A stretch of 64,000 nucleotides of DNA from Lantana camara (lineage: Eukaryota > Streptophyta > Magnoliopsida > Lamiales > Verbenaceae): NCBI GenBank assembly GCA_037501455.1, contig CM074858.1, positions 17,286,501 to 17,350,500 on the forward strand. Direction: 5' to 3'. Made by a program: the position numbers and the translations under genes. Shown in pieces: positions 47,672 to 60,043 of the stretch (its first letter is position 1; each line of letters starts with the position of its first letter). The notes beneath the pieces were generated by a model. The model saw only the letters and a program-made list of their open reading frames with translations, searched no databases and had not been told where the DNA came from.

Positions 47672-49607
47672 TGTTAGGAATAGTGCCCTAGAAAGCCGAT
47701 TCGACGTAATCTGCTTTGGGACTTTTCTTGTATCACAGACAATCTTTGAATAATATACGATTGATCATAGGCAAACACTTCTTTATATGCCAATACGTGT
47801 TTTGAGTGTTTCCATTATGTGCGCATGTATGAGAACTCCCCTAATCCTGATGACTTTAGGACTCTACCATTTAGGTGAAATGGTTCATGAAACGAGCCCT
47901 ATATCACATAAGTCATGATTAGTAAAATACTCCAAGCCGATGAGTCCTACAGACAGTGGGAGTGTCAACCTGACTCCTCTAAGGCTTGCTTGTGGGATCA
48001 CGCCCTTAAGAAGGACCACCTTGTTTCATGGAGGTGCAAAGTGTATAGTTGATACGTGCTTGATACATAAGGGTGCTTACTTCAATAAGTAAGTTCACTG
48101 AGGTGCCCCGTGTGAGAAGATTCCTAAATGGGAAAGGAAGTTTCTATTTCAGGAAATGGAGACTTCCAGATTAGGAAATATCTCACGAGTCATTGATGTG
48201 ATTAATTGATCCTTAGACTTGAGGTTCCTTGTCACTTTATGAGTTAACTCTGTAGTCTTTGGTATAAGCTTTAAAGGGTGTGGCCTTAGACAACTGATTC
48301 AAGGCTTATGCTGGGGCTGCACAAGTGATTCATGAAAGTGAATGAGAATCAAGAAAGGACCTACACTTGCATTTGCAAGGTGATCTCTTATTGTGTAAGT
48401 CATTCATATGCCATATGGAGTCCTTGGCCAAGGCAGTAGATCAAGACATCAAGAAAAGGGTTTCTTGGATTGAGATCAAATGGATATGAAATGCACTTAG
48501 CTTTAAGACCGGATTATTAGGGTTCTGATTATTCCCTTGCCCTAGATCTTGGTTGAGAGATAGTAAGTAGGAGGATTGTATCTCACATGAATCAATGACT
48601 TAAAGGTTCTGTCGAATCCGAACATTCCAATTCAGCTAGGGGTTAAACACCTGTTGCTAGACTATGGTCGTTTAATCTGTGGACTGATTAATTAATTAGT
48701 GAATTAATTAATTGGGGTCACTGCTAATTGAATTGAGAACCTAGAGGGTCACACACAACAACTTGGTTACATGAGTTGAGGCTTAAAAATGATTAAACGA
48801 GTTAATCGAGCCTAAGGGGTTCCACACGTGTGAAATCACACGTGTGGCTCACGTGATTGGACACGTGTCATTAAGACACGTGTGCCACACGTGATTATGT
48901 GATGTTAAATAATTAATGTGTTAATTATTTAATAGACTTTGGTTTAATTTTGAATTAAAAAGAAAGTCTAATTTTGGAGAAAATAATCTAGTTAATTAAT
49001 TATGAATTAATTAATTAGATAAAATAAGTTATTTATTTTTATAATAAATAAAGTGTAAAATTATCCAAAAATAGTTTGGATATTTTTAGCTCTCTTAAAA
49101 GTTGACTAGAATTAGAATTCAAAGTCAAAGTTGGAAAATACTTGATGATCAAGTAATAGGAGAGAGAGGAACCAAATCCTTTCCCAACAAGGATTTGGAT
49201 CGGCACCCTCTCCCTATAAATAGGGGAGCTCGAGCTCCTTATGGAGCTAATTGACAATTCTTGGTTCATGTGTTGAACACCTTCCTTTCTCCAAGATTAA
49301 ATTAAACCCTAGGTTAAGCCTAAACACTAACTAAAGAACTAGCATCCTTACTAGTTAGATTGTGATCAAGTTGGTGGACTTTCTCTAGAGACTTCAAATT
49401 AGAAGTTTGAAGATTCGAGCTTTACCAAGGAGAGGGGATCAAGCCGCGAGAAGAGCGTTCTTGGGTGGCTTGAAACGCTTCAAGAAAGAATAAAAGAAAA
49501 GTAAGTTTTCTATCTTTACGAATTTGGTTACACGATTGCGAGTTCTAGGTCCTTTTGTTGGGAAAATTTTTTAAATTCCGCTGCTTTCTGATTCGTGTTT
49601 TCCAACA
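47672..49607 (+). repeat. Copia 3' LTR
   Basis: 1,936 bp. G-box cluster at 48825-48893 and TATA box at 49215-49222, both conserved relative to the 5' LTR. Confidence 0.92.
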
Positions 49608-51135
49608 AGGGGTCAGTCTACAACTCGACTGAGTGAGGGGGCTGAACACACTCACACGATACATAATATAGAGCATAACATGTATTAAACAAAAGACTAT
49701 GAATCGGGAATAGGGTTTTGCACACCGAAATCCATTTTTAAAATAAACGTATACATATTGTATCAAAAGCATAGCGTATCTTTAAATTAAAAGTCCTATC
49801 CCGTTTCATAATCAACATAACGTACAAAAAGCTCGGCGAGTACGAGCACCAATCCCATCCTGGGCTCCTCATACGTATCAAACATCACAAATCAAAACAA
49901 AAGTAACATTAAAGAACCAACCTCCTTCTCCGGTGATGGAAGGGTTGCGCGACCCTAGCCATCCATTACGTTATGTACGGGTCGTGAGTTTCATGACGCT
50001 CACGCCCGAGGATTCCGTCCCCCACCAAACCTCCTAGTGGGTTCCGGGTTGATCCTATCCAATAGGAAAATATGCACAGGGGTCATAACCGACGACCCCA
50101 TGGTCGTCCCGGGTCTCCCTTACCCACATCTTCGGGGCCCATCGAACCAAACAAATCATACCAGAACATATCGTACCATAACTCGCTCGAAACAAAACGT
50201 AACTTAATCATAATCATACGTACCTTATCAAACATACCATACCTTGCAACTTAGCGTATGCTATAGACGTACCTCTCCGTGTCATCCTAATCCTTAGCTA
50301 GATTGAAAGTACACGGTTTGGAGCATAGCCTCGTTGCAAAACGTTTTCGAGCTTATGTATGCACGTATATATATAATTCAAAACATTTAATCATATGAAA
50401 AAGTCATAAACATAACATATATACACATATCTATTATATAAATATAATAATATAATTGCATGCGGGCTTGAAAACGAATATATAAGGTTGTAGGTCGCAT
50501 TAACTATAACAAACCTAAAACCTCACCTTGACGTACAAACCGAACGGACGGCTCAAAGCAACCCACGAGCAACTTCCTTCGAACAATCTAAACACAAGAA
50601 ACAAGGCTAAGACTCCATATGAACCATAGAAACGCTCGACAAATGCATATAGATGCAAATGATGCAATGCACTTCATATGAGTTCATACTTAGGCATATT
50701 GGAGCAGTTAACGGAATATCACACAAATAAATTGAGAATTAAACTCATAACACACCAATTAAATTCATAACATACCAAACAAGCTCATATCCCATCATTA
50801 AATAGCATACCATAGACGTTCATAGGGTTAAAGTTCATATATACAAGATCGAAATATTAAAATCATACTATATAAAATAAATCAAATACTAAATTATTAA
50901 TTACATAACACATATTATAATATATATATATACCTATATATTACATACATGCATAATTTATATATTACATAATATATAAATACACACAACATGCATTTCA
51001 CGTAACACACTATATATATATTACATTTATATATACTCATTACATATAATTGAGGATCAAACATCATAAACATGCATGGGAAAATAATGGACGTAACTCA
51101 ACATGTTTGCATGAATTCCTTTACCAAACATTAAT

Positions 51136-51138
<3 letters not shown>

Positions 51139-51182
<44 letters not shown>
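51139..51182. repeat. (AT)n microsatellite
   Basis: About 21 AT units inside solo LTR B. Confidence 0.9.
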
Positions 51183-51185
<3 letters not shown>

Positions 51186-54100
51186 CGTAACAGCTCATAT
51201 AACAATTACATGCATGCATAACAAACCACAAGACATATAAAAAGAAGGAAAGAAAGCTGCACCAAGCAACTGCATATAACCTCCCCGGCCGGGTACACAA
51301 TCAAGGAAAAATCTCCCTGCCCGGGGAGCTGTTCCAGACACGAAAGTAGCAGCAACAGCCCCTGTTTTCTCCTCCTTTCTTCAAGCACAACAGCAGCATA
51401 CGAAAGGCAACACATAGAGCAATAACAAGGCAGCAAAATACACAAGACTCTAGCCTAAATCATGCACAACAGCCACAGCAACTGGTACGCAGCAACAAGG
51501 GAGCAAATTCAGCCATAAAGCTTCCAAAAATCACATTTTCAGCCATGGTGGATCCCATACACCTCATATAAATCAAATTCAAGTTCATGAATGTCTAAAG
51601 GAAGCTAAAGTGAACATATTTCATGCCTCAAATCAAACAAAACCGAACAGCAGCCATGGATTAAAGAATTTAAGCTAAAACCTAACTATTCATGTTCTTC
51701 ACCAAAGCATACTCAAATCTCCAAGAAAATCAGAAATTAAACACTTAAAAGAAAGAGTAGAAGATGGAGAATCAAATCATGAGCTTACCTTTCGAATTTG
51801 AGGCGAATCGGAGGTGTATTGAGCTTGAAATTGCAAAATGAATAGTGCAGAAAATCCCTTTCTCTTTCTCTCTCGGTTCAGCAGCTCTTTTCCTTCTCTT
51901 GGCTGATATTTTCAAAATGAGGGTTAGGAATAGAGATATAGGGCTTAAATAGGGTTAATTAGGCTCAAGAATCAACTCATTTGGTTAAGAATTGAGAGAG
52001 ATATGGCCAAAATACTCCAAGGTGGCAAATCTGCGCGAGCTGCTCGGTTCGGACAAATTTCGGAGGCTTAAACGGGCTTAGAAAAATACAAAGTCAGGTT
52101 CTTTAGCTCCCATTCTTCGTTACAAGTCCAGATTCACTTCCGGAATTCGAATCCGAATTCCCGATCTCAAGATATGGCCTCCGGAACCCAAGGCGCGCTA
52201 AAACCACGTTAGGCCCTCGAATCCCCAACAATTAAAATATGGTTCGTTACCATATCAAACAAGTCCGAAAAAATTAAAACGAGCACATAAGCGAATTCAT
52301 AACACATATAATTCATGCACATTAAATCGGCACGAAATTTCGATCTCAAATCGAGCACAAACGCAACACATTTTCACCAATTATGCATATTATTCAAATA
52401 ATAAAATGAAATTTCAAAGAATTAATAAATAAAATTTTAAAATAATATTTCAACGAATTAAAACAATTCAAATTTTATTAAAAAGGTTATTTTTCAATTA
52501 GGTCCAAAACTTTTAAAAAGTGTAAAAAAAGTCCAAGTTCAAATTTTCGATTAAGTCCAAAATTAAATAAATCATAAAATTAAGCCCTTAATTCACATAG
52601 ATCACATAATTCACAAAAATTAGCATGCTCAGAATTAAATTCACATATCATAAAATTCATAAAATTTCATATCATAAATCACTTAGGCAAATTTTGACAT
52701 ATAATTCTAATATTTCATATAAATTCAATTAAATATGAAATTAAAATAATTTAAATTGCACATTTAGCTCTCTCGTAAGTGTGTACCTTGACGGTCGAAA
52801 AACCGGGGTGTCACAATGAATGTTTTCGTTTATTAGGTGATTATACAAGGAATTAACGTGCGATCAATTAGCAGTTTCATGAACCCTTTTTCCTCCGGGT
52901 GATCGTGGGCTTGCAAGACCCAACCATCCAATCATGGAGTACGTCTTGAACATGACTCCCACGTACTAGATTTCTTCCTCCACCAAACTCCTGGTGGATT
53001 TAGAGGTGATCCCAAAATGGCGAGGATAGTGCAAGAGTTACCCGTCAGCCCTTTGCTTTCCCGGTTGGCTCAATACACTACCCTTGGGCCCACAGTGAAC
53101 AATATACTCGCCCAATCAATCAATCAATCAATCCATTTCAAGAAATCAGTTGAAAGTTGTTAAGGTTTGGAAAGCTATAGATATATAGATAGATTTTGGC
53201 CGAAAACATCACATAGGGTTGTATGTGTTCTATATATATCTAGAATTAAACCTCACCTTTACTTTACCAACCAAAAGAAGCAAGGAAACACCCTAAGGAG
53301 CGTGCTCCTCAACTAACGTGATCTATATAACAAGGACAAGTGAACATGAGACTTGAGTCGTATGAACCATTTAAGACGAACGGCAAAGTCATGCGATGTC
53401 AATCAGGCCTTTACAATCAATAAATATCATGAATGTGCCCAGATTCCCAAATGAAGTATCAAGAAGTGTTAAATAGGAGCATAATTATCAATTAATAAAG
53501 CATATAATTCATATAAGTCACATAATGGAACCAAGAAAGTGAAAGGAATGCAATAAGAAAGATTTTGGTGATGTATAGCAAAAGTTAGGAAAAGTTGACA
53601 GTTTTCGAAAACGCACATGCTGTAGGAAAATGGAAATATCTTGAGTTGTAGAAGTTGGAATTGAGTTTTGTTTGTTGGAAATAAAACTAGATACATAGAT
53701 CTTTCCAAGGATATATGGCTCGTTTTCTAGTTCAAAGCGAGGACAAAATAGCGTAAGCTTGAAATTGGGTAAATTCATTTTTTCGGCGAAGTGGTGACAC
53801 CAAATTGAAACGGTTATATCTCTCAAACCCGAAACGATAACAAGGTGATTTTAATTGTAGAATGTTCTAGACTTCAAGAGGTTTGTAACGGTTCAAAATT
53901 CAAATCAAACTTTTAAACAAAGTCATCACGGCCGTGTCAAGATTGACCTTAAAGCTGACACGGCCGTGTTGTGCAGAATATTTCCAACTAGAAGTGTTAA
54001 CACGGCCGTGTTAAAAATGAACTGAGGTTGGACACGGCCGTGTTGAAGAAATCTGGCCAAAAAACAGGGGAAAAACAGAGCAAGGCTCGAAAAATGGCTC

Positions 54101-54609
54101 CCAAGCCATTTCCACACAAAACCACAACAATTAAGCACCTCAAAACTATCATATAACATGCATAAGTCTCATATATATCATTTAGGCCACAAGGAAATGA
54201 ATATAACATGCTTGACCCATCAAAATCATTCATGAAACCTTTAGTATGGAAATATGACTTCATATATTTATACCTCCATGAAACAAAGTTATATGTGCAA
54301 GAATCCAACTCAAAATCATTATATAAGATTCATATATCCTCAAGGAAACTAAAAGAATCATAAACCCTATCCAAATCTCATGAATTCCCAAAGATATATG
54401 CATGATCTCACCGTGAAAGATAGAAGAGATGAAGGGGAAAGAACAGGTGAAGGTATGGAGCTTGATTCCTTGAAGATATTGGATGAAAGACATGGCTCCT
54501 AGCTTCCTTGGTCAACCGAGAGTGAAAGGGAGAGGAAAAGGGATATCTTGGCTTATCTCTTGAAATGAAGAAGAAGAGGCATAAATGTGTGTATGTATAT
54601 AAAGTGTAT

Positions 54610-56574
54610 AAAGTGAGGGTCTTCTCACTGAGAATCAATTATGGGTTGGTGGCGCGAGCATCGGAGTGGAGGTGGCGGCGCACGGGCCTCCTGATGGCAT
54701 GGCGGCGGCGGCACGCAACTGTAGCAGTCATGTTCGGTGTTTTTGGGCCACTTTTTTTTGGTATTCGACTTGGGGGTTTCGAAGAGCTCGTCATAGTTAA
54801 GTTGATGCTTTTTACGGATTTCATTTTCGTTTACGGGATTGAAAGTAATTTGATTTTGAAGATTTTGGGGTTTTCGTATTCTTGGATTCAAGATCTAGGA
54901 CGATTGGCTTGGAATTTTCTGAAATTGATCAAGGATTTGGAATGAGCACGAAGACTACTTTCTCGGGTAATTTTTCGGGATATTTTCGGCGACTTTCGGC
55001 GGCGGCCAGGTAGCGGCCCGGCGACTTTCCGGCGTCTCCGGTGGCGGTGCTCTGGCGACTTTTAGATAGCTTATCGGTCTTGACGCGGTGAGTCCAACGC
55101 CGTTTTCCGTTCGTTAGTCGGACATTCGGTTTATTTATTACGAATTATTTTGCGTAATTGGAATTATTTGAATTAATTGTTTTAAGTGCAATTAAATTGT
55201 TTATTGTTGGTTTGTTGATCGAGATGTATTCCAATCGTATACGAAAATATATATTGAATGAATTGTGATATGCACGAATATTTTGATTTACAATTTGAAT
55301 CCCGATGTGATGAATTTATACTATGTGTTTAGATATGAAGGGGTGTTAGTGTAATATCTAGAAACTATTCTTTTATGTGACTAAATGAACTTGAATGGTA
55401 TTTTAGAAGAACGAACATGTGATTTCTCTATATGAATTTGACACGTTCTCAAAGTTATGTTATGTTATGATCTGTTCTGTAGCGAGTTAGCCATGATATA
55501 TGGTATCTGTTCTGTTCTGTTCTGTTATGGATCCGAGGAGCTATGGGTAAGGAATCCCTGGGACGGTATAGGGCCGTCAGGGCTCGGCCTGTGCATAGTC
55601 TCCATTTGAGATATCATCGCGTGACTCAGGGAGATAGGGGAGGCGTGATATCTTGAGCCTTCGGTGTACAGCCGGGGAGGGCTCCTGTGGGTTAGCTAAC
55701 CCTTGAGGGTTTGTCTGTTCTGGATGGTTTGGGGAAGGTACATCTCCTCCATCATTGATGTGGCGGTTGGATTTGATTTTACATTTTATGTTTTGATCTA
55801 TTCTGAGGAGTAAAGGTTGGAAGCTCGTACTCACCGAGCATATGTTCTGTTCTGTTTGGGAATTAGGAATCGGGATAGAGTCTTTCTGAAAATGGTTTCT
55901 AAACTTATATCTATATCTTTTTCGGGTTCTTTAAAATGATTTGTTATGCAACACCTATCCCTGGTTCATGATTCCACCCTTTTATCTGTGTTGTGCTCCA
56001 TATATATATAGTGGGTGTGCGTTAGCCCTCTCACTCAGTCAGTTGACTGGCCCTGTCATTTTATCTTTTAGTTTGCAGGTTTCCTTTTGGCTTGAGCTAG
56101 GCAGAAGTGAGTCTTCTGAGTCACACTTGTCGATTTAGTTGGTGTTAAGATGCATTTGTCACATACTCTATTTATGTTATGTATTCATATTTCGCTTTTG
56201 GAGATTATGTTTTATGCTCTACTTAGACTTAAACCCGTGTGGGGTTAGTATGCTAGCATTTGGATGTAATTAGCTATTCTGCTGATACTTATGTTGGTTT
56301 ATTACGTTGTGATGATTTGAGATTCGGGACTAGGTATCTATGCTAGTTGAACCTGTCACTCGTTTTGTACGTTGATTTAATTGCTTCCGCTATCTGATGA
56401 TGATTGTTTAAATTGCTTCCGCGCTCTGAGTTTGTCGAGTTAGATCTGCCTAACCTAGTGCGTGAGTTGGTCTTCCGTTCGCTTTGATTCGGATTCGGGC
56501 ACGGACTTTCCATGTCGTGACAGGGTCTGGGTCTTAGTGCGGGGGATGTGGCATCCTCCGTTTGGGGTGTTACA
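54610..56574 (+). mobile_element. Oppositely oriented LTR piece (family S-like) at a deletion junction
   Basis: The right end is a clean LTR terminus (TTTGGGGTGTTACA at 56574), the reverse complement of the start of the solo LTR at 31756, and the right half (about 55460-56574) matches that solo LTR throughout. The left half (54610-55400) is different, GC-rich in part (GGCGGCGG, CGGCGACTTTC), and starts without a TG edge. No target duplication. It sits exactly where LTR2 and internal 2 are cut off, so it is either a truncated insertion or part of a rearrangement. Confidence 0.6.
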
Positions 56575-57089
56575 TTACTAGATCTTGTAAGTTACTCCCA
56601 CCATAGATCTTTCTATTCCGAATCTTATCACTTAAATTATAACCCGACTAGAGAAGACCATGGCTCTTGAATTTTTTTGGCGCGAAGTTCCCCCGGTGCA
56701 TTCCTTATAACTTCAAAGCTAGAGAAAGGAGCTTACGATAGTTAAGGTTATCATAGAAATTGACCATGGTTTGATATGATCTTTATAACCCAGAATCACA
56801 ACTTGTCTCAAATATAAATGCATGGGGTTAGTAATTGCATATGACACATAATTAGCATTTAAACACATATTTGATGTAAAATGCAACAATTAATTCAACA
56901 AAGTTAAAGTAAAACACCTTAATCATATAAAATTCAAGCAATGTGAGGTCAATCAATCAACAATTAGTAGCAAGAATCAATGCAATGCACAAGTTATAAA
57001 GTAGTTCCTAAGCCGTACGACCTAGACTTGACATGACACGACACTCGAACTCCGGTTTTGCAACCTAGAGCTCTGATACCACCTTGGGA
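56575..57089 (-). other. Family-A internal region 2 (remnant)
   Basis: Co-linear with 38474-38989 of internal 1, with small differences. Holds the second primer site at 57081-57068. The rest of this internal region is missing. Confidence 0.8.
57068..57081 (-). other. Primer-binding site of family-A internal 2
   Basis: Minus strand TGGTATCAGAGCTC beside the LTR3 edge at 57090. Confidence 0.8.
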
Positions 57090-57354
57090 TGTAGCACCCA
57101 CGCTAGGTAGCCACATCCCCCACATTATAGTTCAATCCACATATGGAACGAACACCCATACATGAATCAAGCCTATAGCGAACGGGAGACAATAAAAAAA
57201 AAACAACTCCTAGCTAGGCGGGACTAACCCTCAACTAATTACCATAATGCTTAAATAATAACGCGGAAGCATACAATACCCTTGTTTCATTATTATATAT
57301 CAAGTCCATAACCAACATTTCCATATTTACAAACCCAAACTATTCAAGAACAAG

Positions 57355-57391
<37 letters not shown>

Positions 57392-60038
57392 TAAAATAGT
57401 TAAGAAATAATAGATATGCATCAATAAAGTACATGAGAATGTGTTAGCCCCGAAAATAAAGACCGACTCAATCCCGCCTAGCACGCAACCTGCAAGCCTG
57501 AAAATGTGAGGTGTCAATCTATGAAAGACTGAGTGAGGGGTTTAAATAAATATAAGCGCACATATCATGCAAGCTATAATCTCGTGTAAGATTTTATAAA
57601 AAAAAAGAAATCAATTTAAGTTCAAGAATAAAGTAAATCCTCACTCGAGATTACAACTATCCAATTTAACAATTCAATCATTATCAATTCAATCCGTGGC
57701 CCGACGAGTGAGGGCATTCTCCAACGTTTACTCCAAAAGTGAACAATCATGAATGTTTTCGTTTATTAGGTGATTGTACAAGGAATTAAGGTGCGATCAA
57801 TTAGTAGTTTCATGAACCCTTTTTCCTCCGGGTGATGGTGGGCTTGCAAGACCCAACCATCCAATCATGGAGTACGTCTTGAACATGACTCCCACGTACT
57901 AGATTTCTTCCTCCACCAAACTCCTGGTGGATTTAGAGGTAGTCCCAAAATGGAGAGGATAGTGCAAGAGTTACCCGTCAGCCCTTTGCTTTCCCAGTTG
58001 GCTCAATACACTACCCTCGGGCCCACAGTGAATAATATACTCGCCCAATCAATCAATCAATCAATCAATCTATTTCAAGAAATTAGTTGAAAGTCATTAA
58101 GGTTTGGAAAGCTATAGATATATAGATATATTTTGGCCAAAAACATCACATAGGGTTGTATGGGTTCTATATATATCTAGAATTAAACCTCACCTTTACT
58201 TTACCAACCAAAAGAAACAAGGAAACACCCTAAGGAGGGTGCTCCTCGACACTGGGAACGTGATCTATATAATAAGGATAACTGTATGTGAGACTCGACT
58301 CGTATGGACCATTTAAGATGATGGCAAAGTCTTGCGATGTCAATCATGTCTTTACAATCAATAAATATGAATGTGCCCAGATTCCCAAATGAAGTATCAA
58401 GAAGTGTTAAATAGGAGCATAATTATCAATTAATCAAGCATATAATTCATATAAGTCACATATGGGAGCCAAGGAAGTGAAGGAATGCAATAAGAAAGGT
58501 TTTGGTGAAATTTAGCAAAAGTTAGGAAAAGTTGACAGTTTTCGGAAACGCACAAGCTGTAGGAAAATGTAAATATCTTGAGTTGTGGAAGTTGGAATTG
58601 AGTTTTGTTTGTTGCAAATGAAACTAGACACATATCGATTTCCAAGGATATATAGCTCGTTTTCTAGTTCAAAGTGAGGAGAAAATGGCGTAAGCTTGAA
58701 ATTGGGTGAATGCAGTTTTTCGATGAAGTGGCGACACCAAATTAAAACGGTTATATCTCTCAAACCAAAAATGATAATGATACGATTCTAATTGGAGAAT
58801 GTTGTAGACTTCAAAAGGTTTCTAACAGTTCAAAATTTGGGTCAATCGGAGTTCAAACGAAGTCGACACGGCCATCTCAAGATTTACTTGAAAGTTGACA
58901 TGGCCGTGTTGTGCAGAATATTTCCAACTGGAAGTGTTAACACGGCCGTGTTGAAAATGAACTAATGTTGGACACGGCCGTGTTGAAGAAATCTGGGCGA
59001 AGAAATAGGGGAAAAACCGGGCAAGGCTCGAAAAATGGCTCCCAAGCCATTTCCACACAAAACTACAACAATTAAGCACCTCAAAACTATCATATAACAT
59101 GCATAAGTCTCATATATATCATTTAGGCCACAAGGAAATGAATATAACATGCTTGACACATCAAAATCATTCATGAAACCTTTAGTATGGAAATATGATT
59201 TCATATATTTATACCTCCATGAAACAAAGTTATATGTGCAAGAATCCAACTCAAAATCAGCATATAAGATTCATATATCCTCAAGGAAACTAAAAGAATC
59301 ATAAATCCAAACCAAATCTCATGAATTCCCAAAGGGATATCTTCGTTTATCTCATAAAAGATTCATATGATCTCACCTTGAAAGATAGAAGAGATGAAGG
59401 GGAAAGAAGAGGTGAAGGTATGGAGCTTGATTCCTTGAAGAAATTGGATGAAAGACTTGGCTCCTAGCTTCCTTGATCAACCGAGAGTGAAAGGGAGAGG
59501 AAAAGGGATATCTTGGCTTATCTCTTGAAATGAAGAAGAAGAGGCATATATGTGTGTATGTATATAAAGTGTATGAGTCAATATATATATATATATATAT
59601 TAAAAGTTAATTGCACTTAAGTCCTTACCTCTTATGAATTTACAAGTTAGAGATGCTTCAACTTGGCATGCATGGTTGATGATTATATATATAAGACTCT
59701 AAAGAATATGATGAAATGAAGTTGAATATATACATGCATGTTATGTGAATTCAATCAAGTCCAAGCATTTTATAAAGTTTCAATTAAGGATAAATGAACA
59801 TGAATTCTTGCAATTATGTAAAATTAAACACTTAAGCATATTCGGGAAAATTAGACATATAAGTCCCGTAATGAAATTCACGAAAGGCGAAATTAGAAAT
59901 CATATAATCACAAGAAATCAAAGTAAATGAATTGACTCACGCAATTAAATAACGAAAAGGAATTTAAATAGCCCTAAATCTCAAAACTCACACGCGTGGC
60001 GCGCGTACCTTATCGGCTGGAAAAACTGGGGCGTTACA
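57090..60038 (-). repeat. Family-A LTR3 (5' LTR in element sense)
   Basis: 2,949 bp uninterrupted copy, from TGTAGCACCC to GGCGTTACA. It gives the empty sites for both solo-LTR insertions. Contains (AT)n at about 57358-57391 and palindromes at 58867-58982. Confidence 0.85.
57358..57391. repeat. (TA)n microsatellite
   Basis: About 16 TA units in LTR3; the same place in LTR1 and LTR2 has only a short 'atatacatatata'. Confidence 0.85.
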
Positions 60039-60043
60039 AGCAA

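Larger units (their letters stand above)
40159..49607 (+). mobile_element. Copia LTR retrotransposon, young LTRs, dead coding region
   Basis: 9,449 bp, flanked by AGGGG (40154-40158 and 49608-49612). LTRs of 1,936 bp each (40159-42094, 47672-49607) begin TGTTAGGAATAG and end TTTTCCAACA. Primer site at 42097-42110 and purine tract at about 47661-47671 (AAGTGGGAGAT). A 2.3-kb non-coding, hairpin-rich leader separates the primer site from the decayed gag-pol (44480-47660). Complete cis signals, near-identical LTRs and no open pol suggest a non-autonomous element moved by proteins from a relative. Confidence 0.9.
39636..52814 (-). mobile_element. Solo LTR (family-1 relative, B) inside LTR2, carrying a Copia
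   Basis: Begins TGTAGCACCGCGG and ends GGGGTGTCACA, flanked by ATGAA (39631-39635 and 52815-52819). The empty site is preserved at 57745 in LTR3 ('catgaatgttttcg'). Without the nested Copia (40159-49607) and its TSD it is about 3.7 kb, the size of a family-1 LTR, and it shares phrases such as 'aaactccgcacacgcaccaag' and 'gaccgccgcctagctcgaac' with 14782-18264. No primer site or gene of its own is present, so it is a solo LTR. Palindromes of CTCCCCGGCCGGG type lie at 51281-51328. Confidence 0.8.
38990..54609 (-). repeat. Family-A LTR2, truncated and interrupted
   Basis: Begins TGTAGCACCTGG at 38990, is interrupted at 39635 by the solo LTR with ATGAA duplications, resumes at 52820 and stops at about 54609, where LTR1 and LTR3 continue for roughly another 450-570 bases. 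The visible LTR2 is about 2.44 kb. Its four CACGGCCGTG palindromes (53927-54042) are the best preserved of the three LTRs. Confidence 0.75.
29803..60038 (-). mobile_element. Recombinant Gypsy complex (family A): LTR-int-LTR-int-LTR
   Basis: Flanked by AGCAA on both sides. On the minus strand the order is LTR3 (60038-57090), primer site, short internal piece (57089-56575), foreign LTR piece (56574-54610), truncated LTR2 (54609-52820 plus 39635-38990), primer site, internal 1 (38989-35606), LTR1 (35605-29803). Three LTRs and two internal regions within one pair of target duplications are what unequal recombination between LTRs of tandem or sister copies gives. Later insertions: solo LTR at 31756, solo LTR at 39636. 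Neither internal region has a recognisable gag or pol, so family A here is non-autonomous. Confidence 0.75.

Noticed and set aside
54565..54945. 126-codon plus-strand ORF at the left of the inverted LTR piece
   Set aside because: Spans the LTR2/foreign-LTR junction and matches no family; chance ORF.
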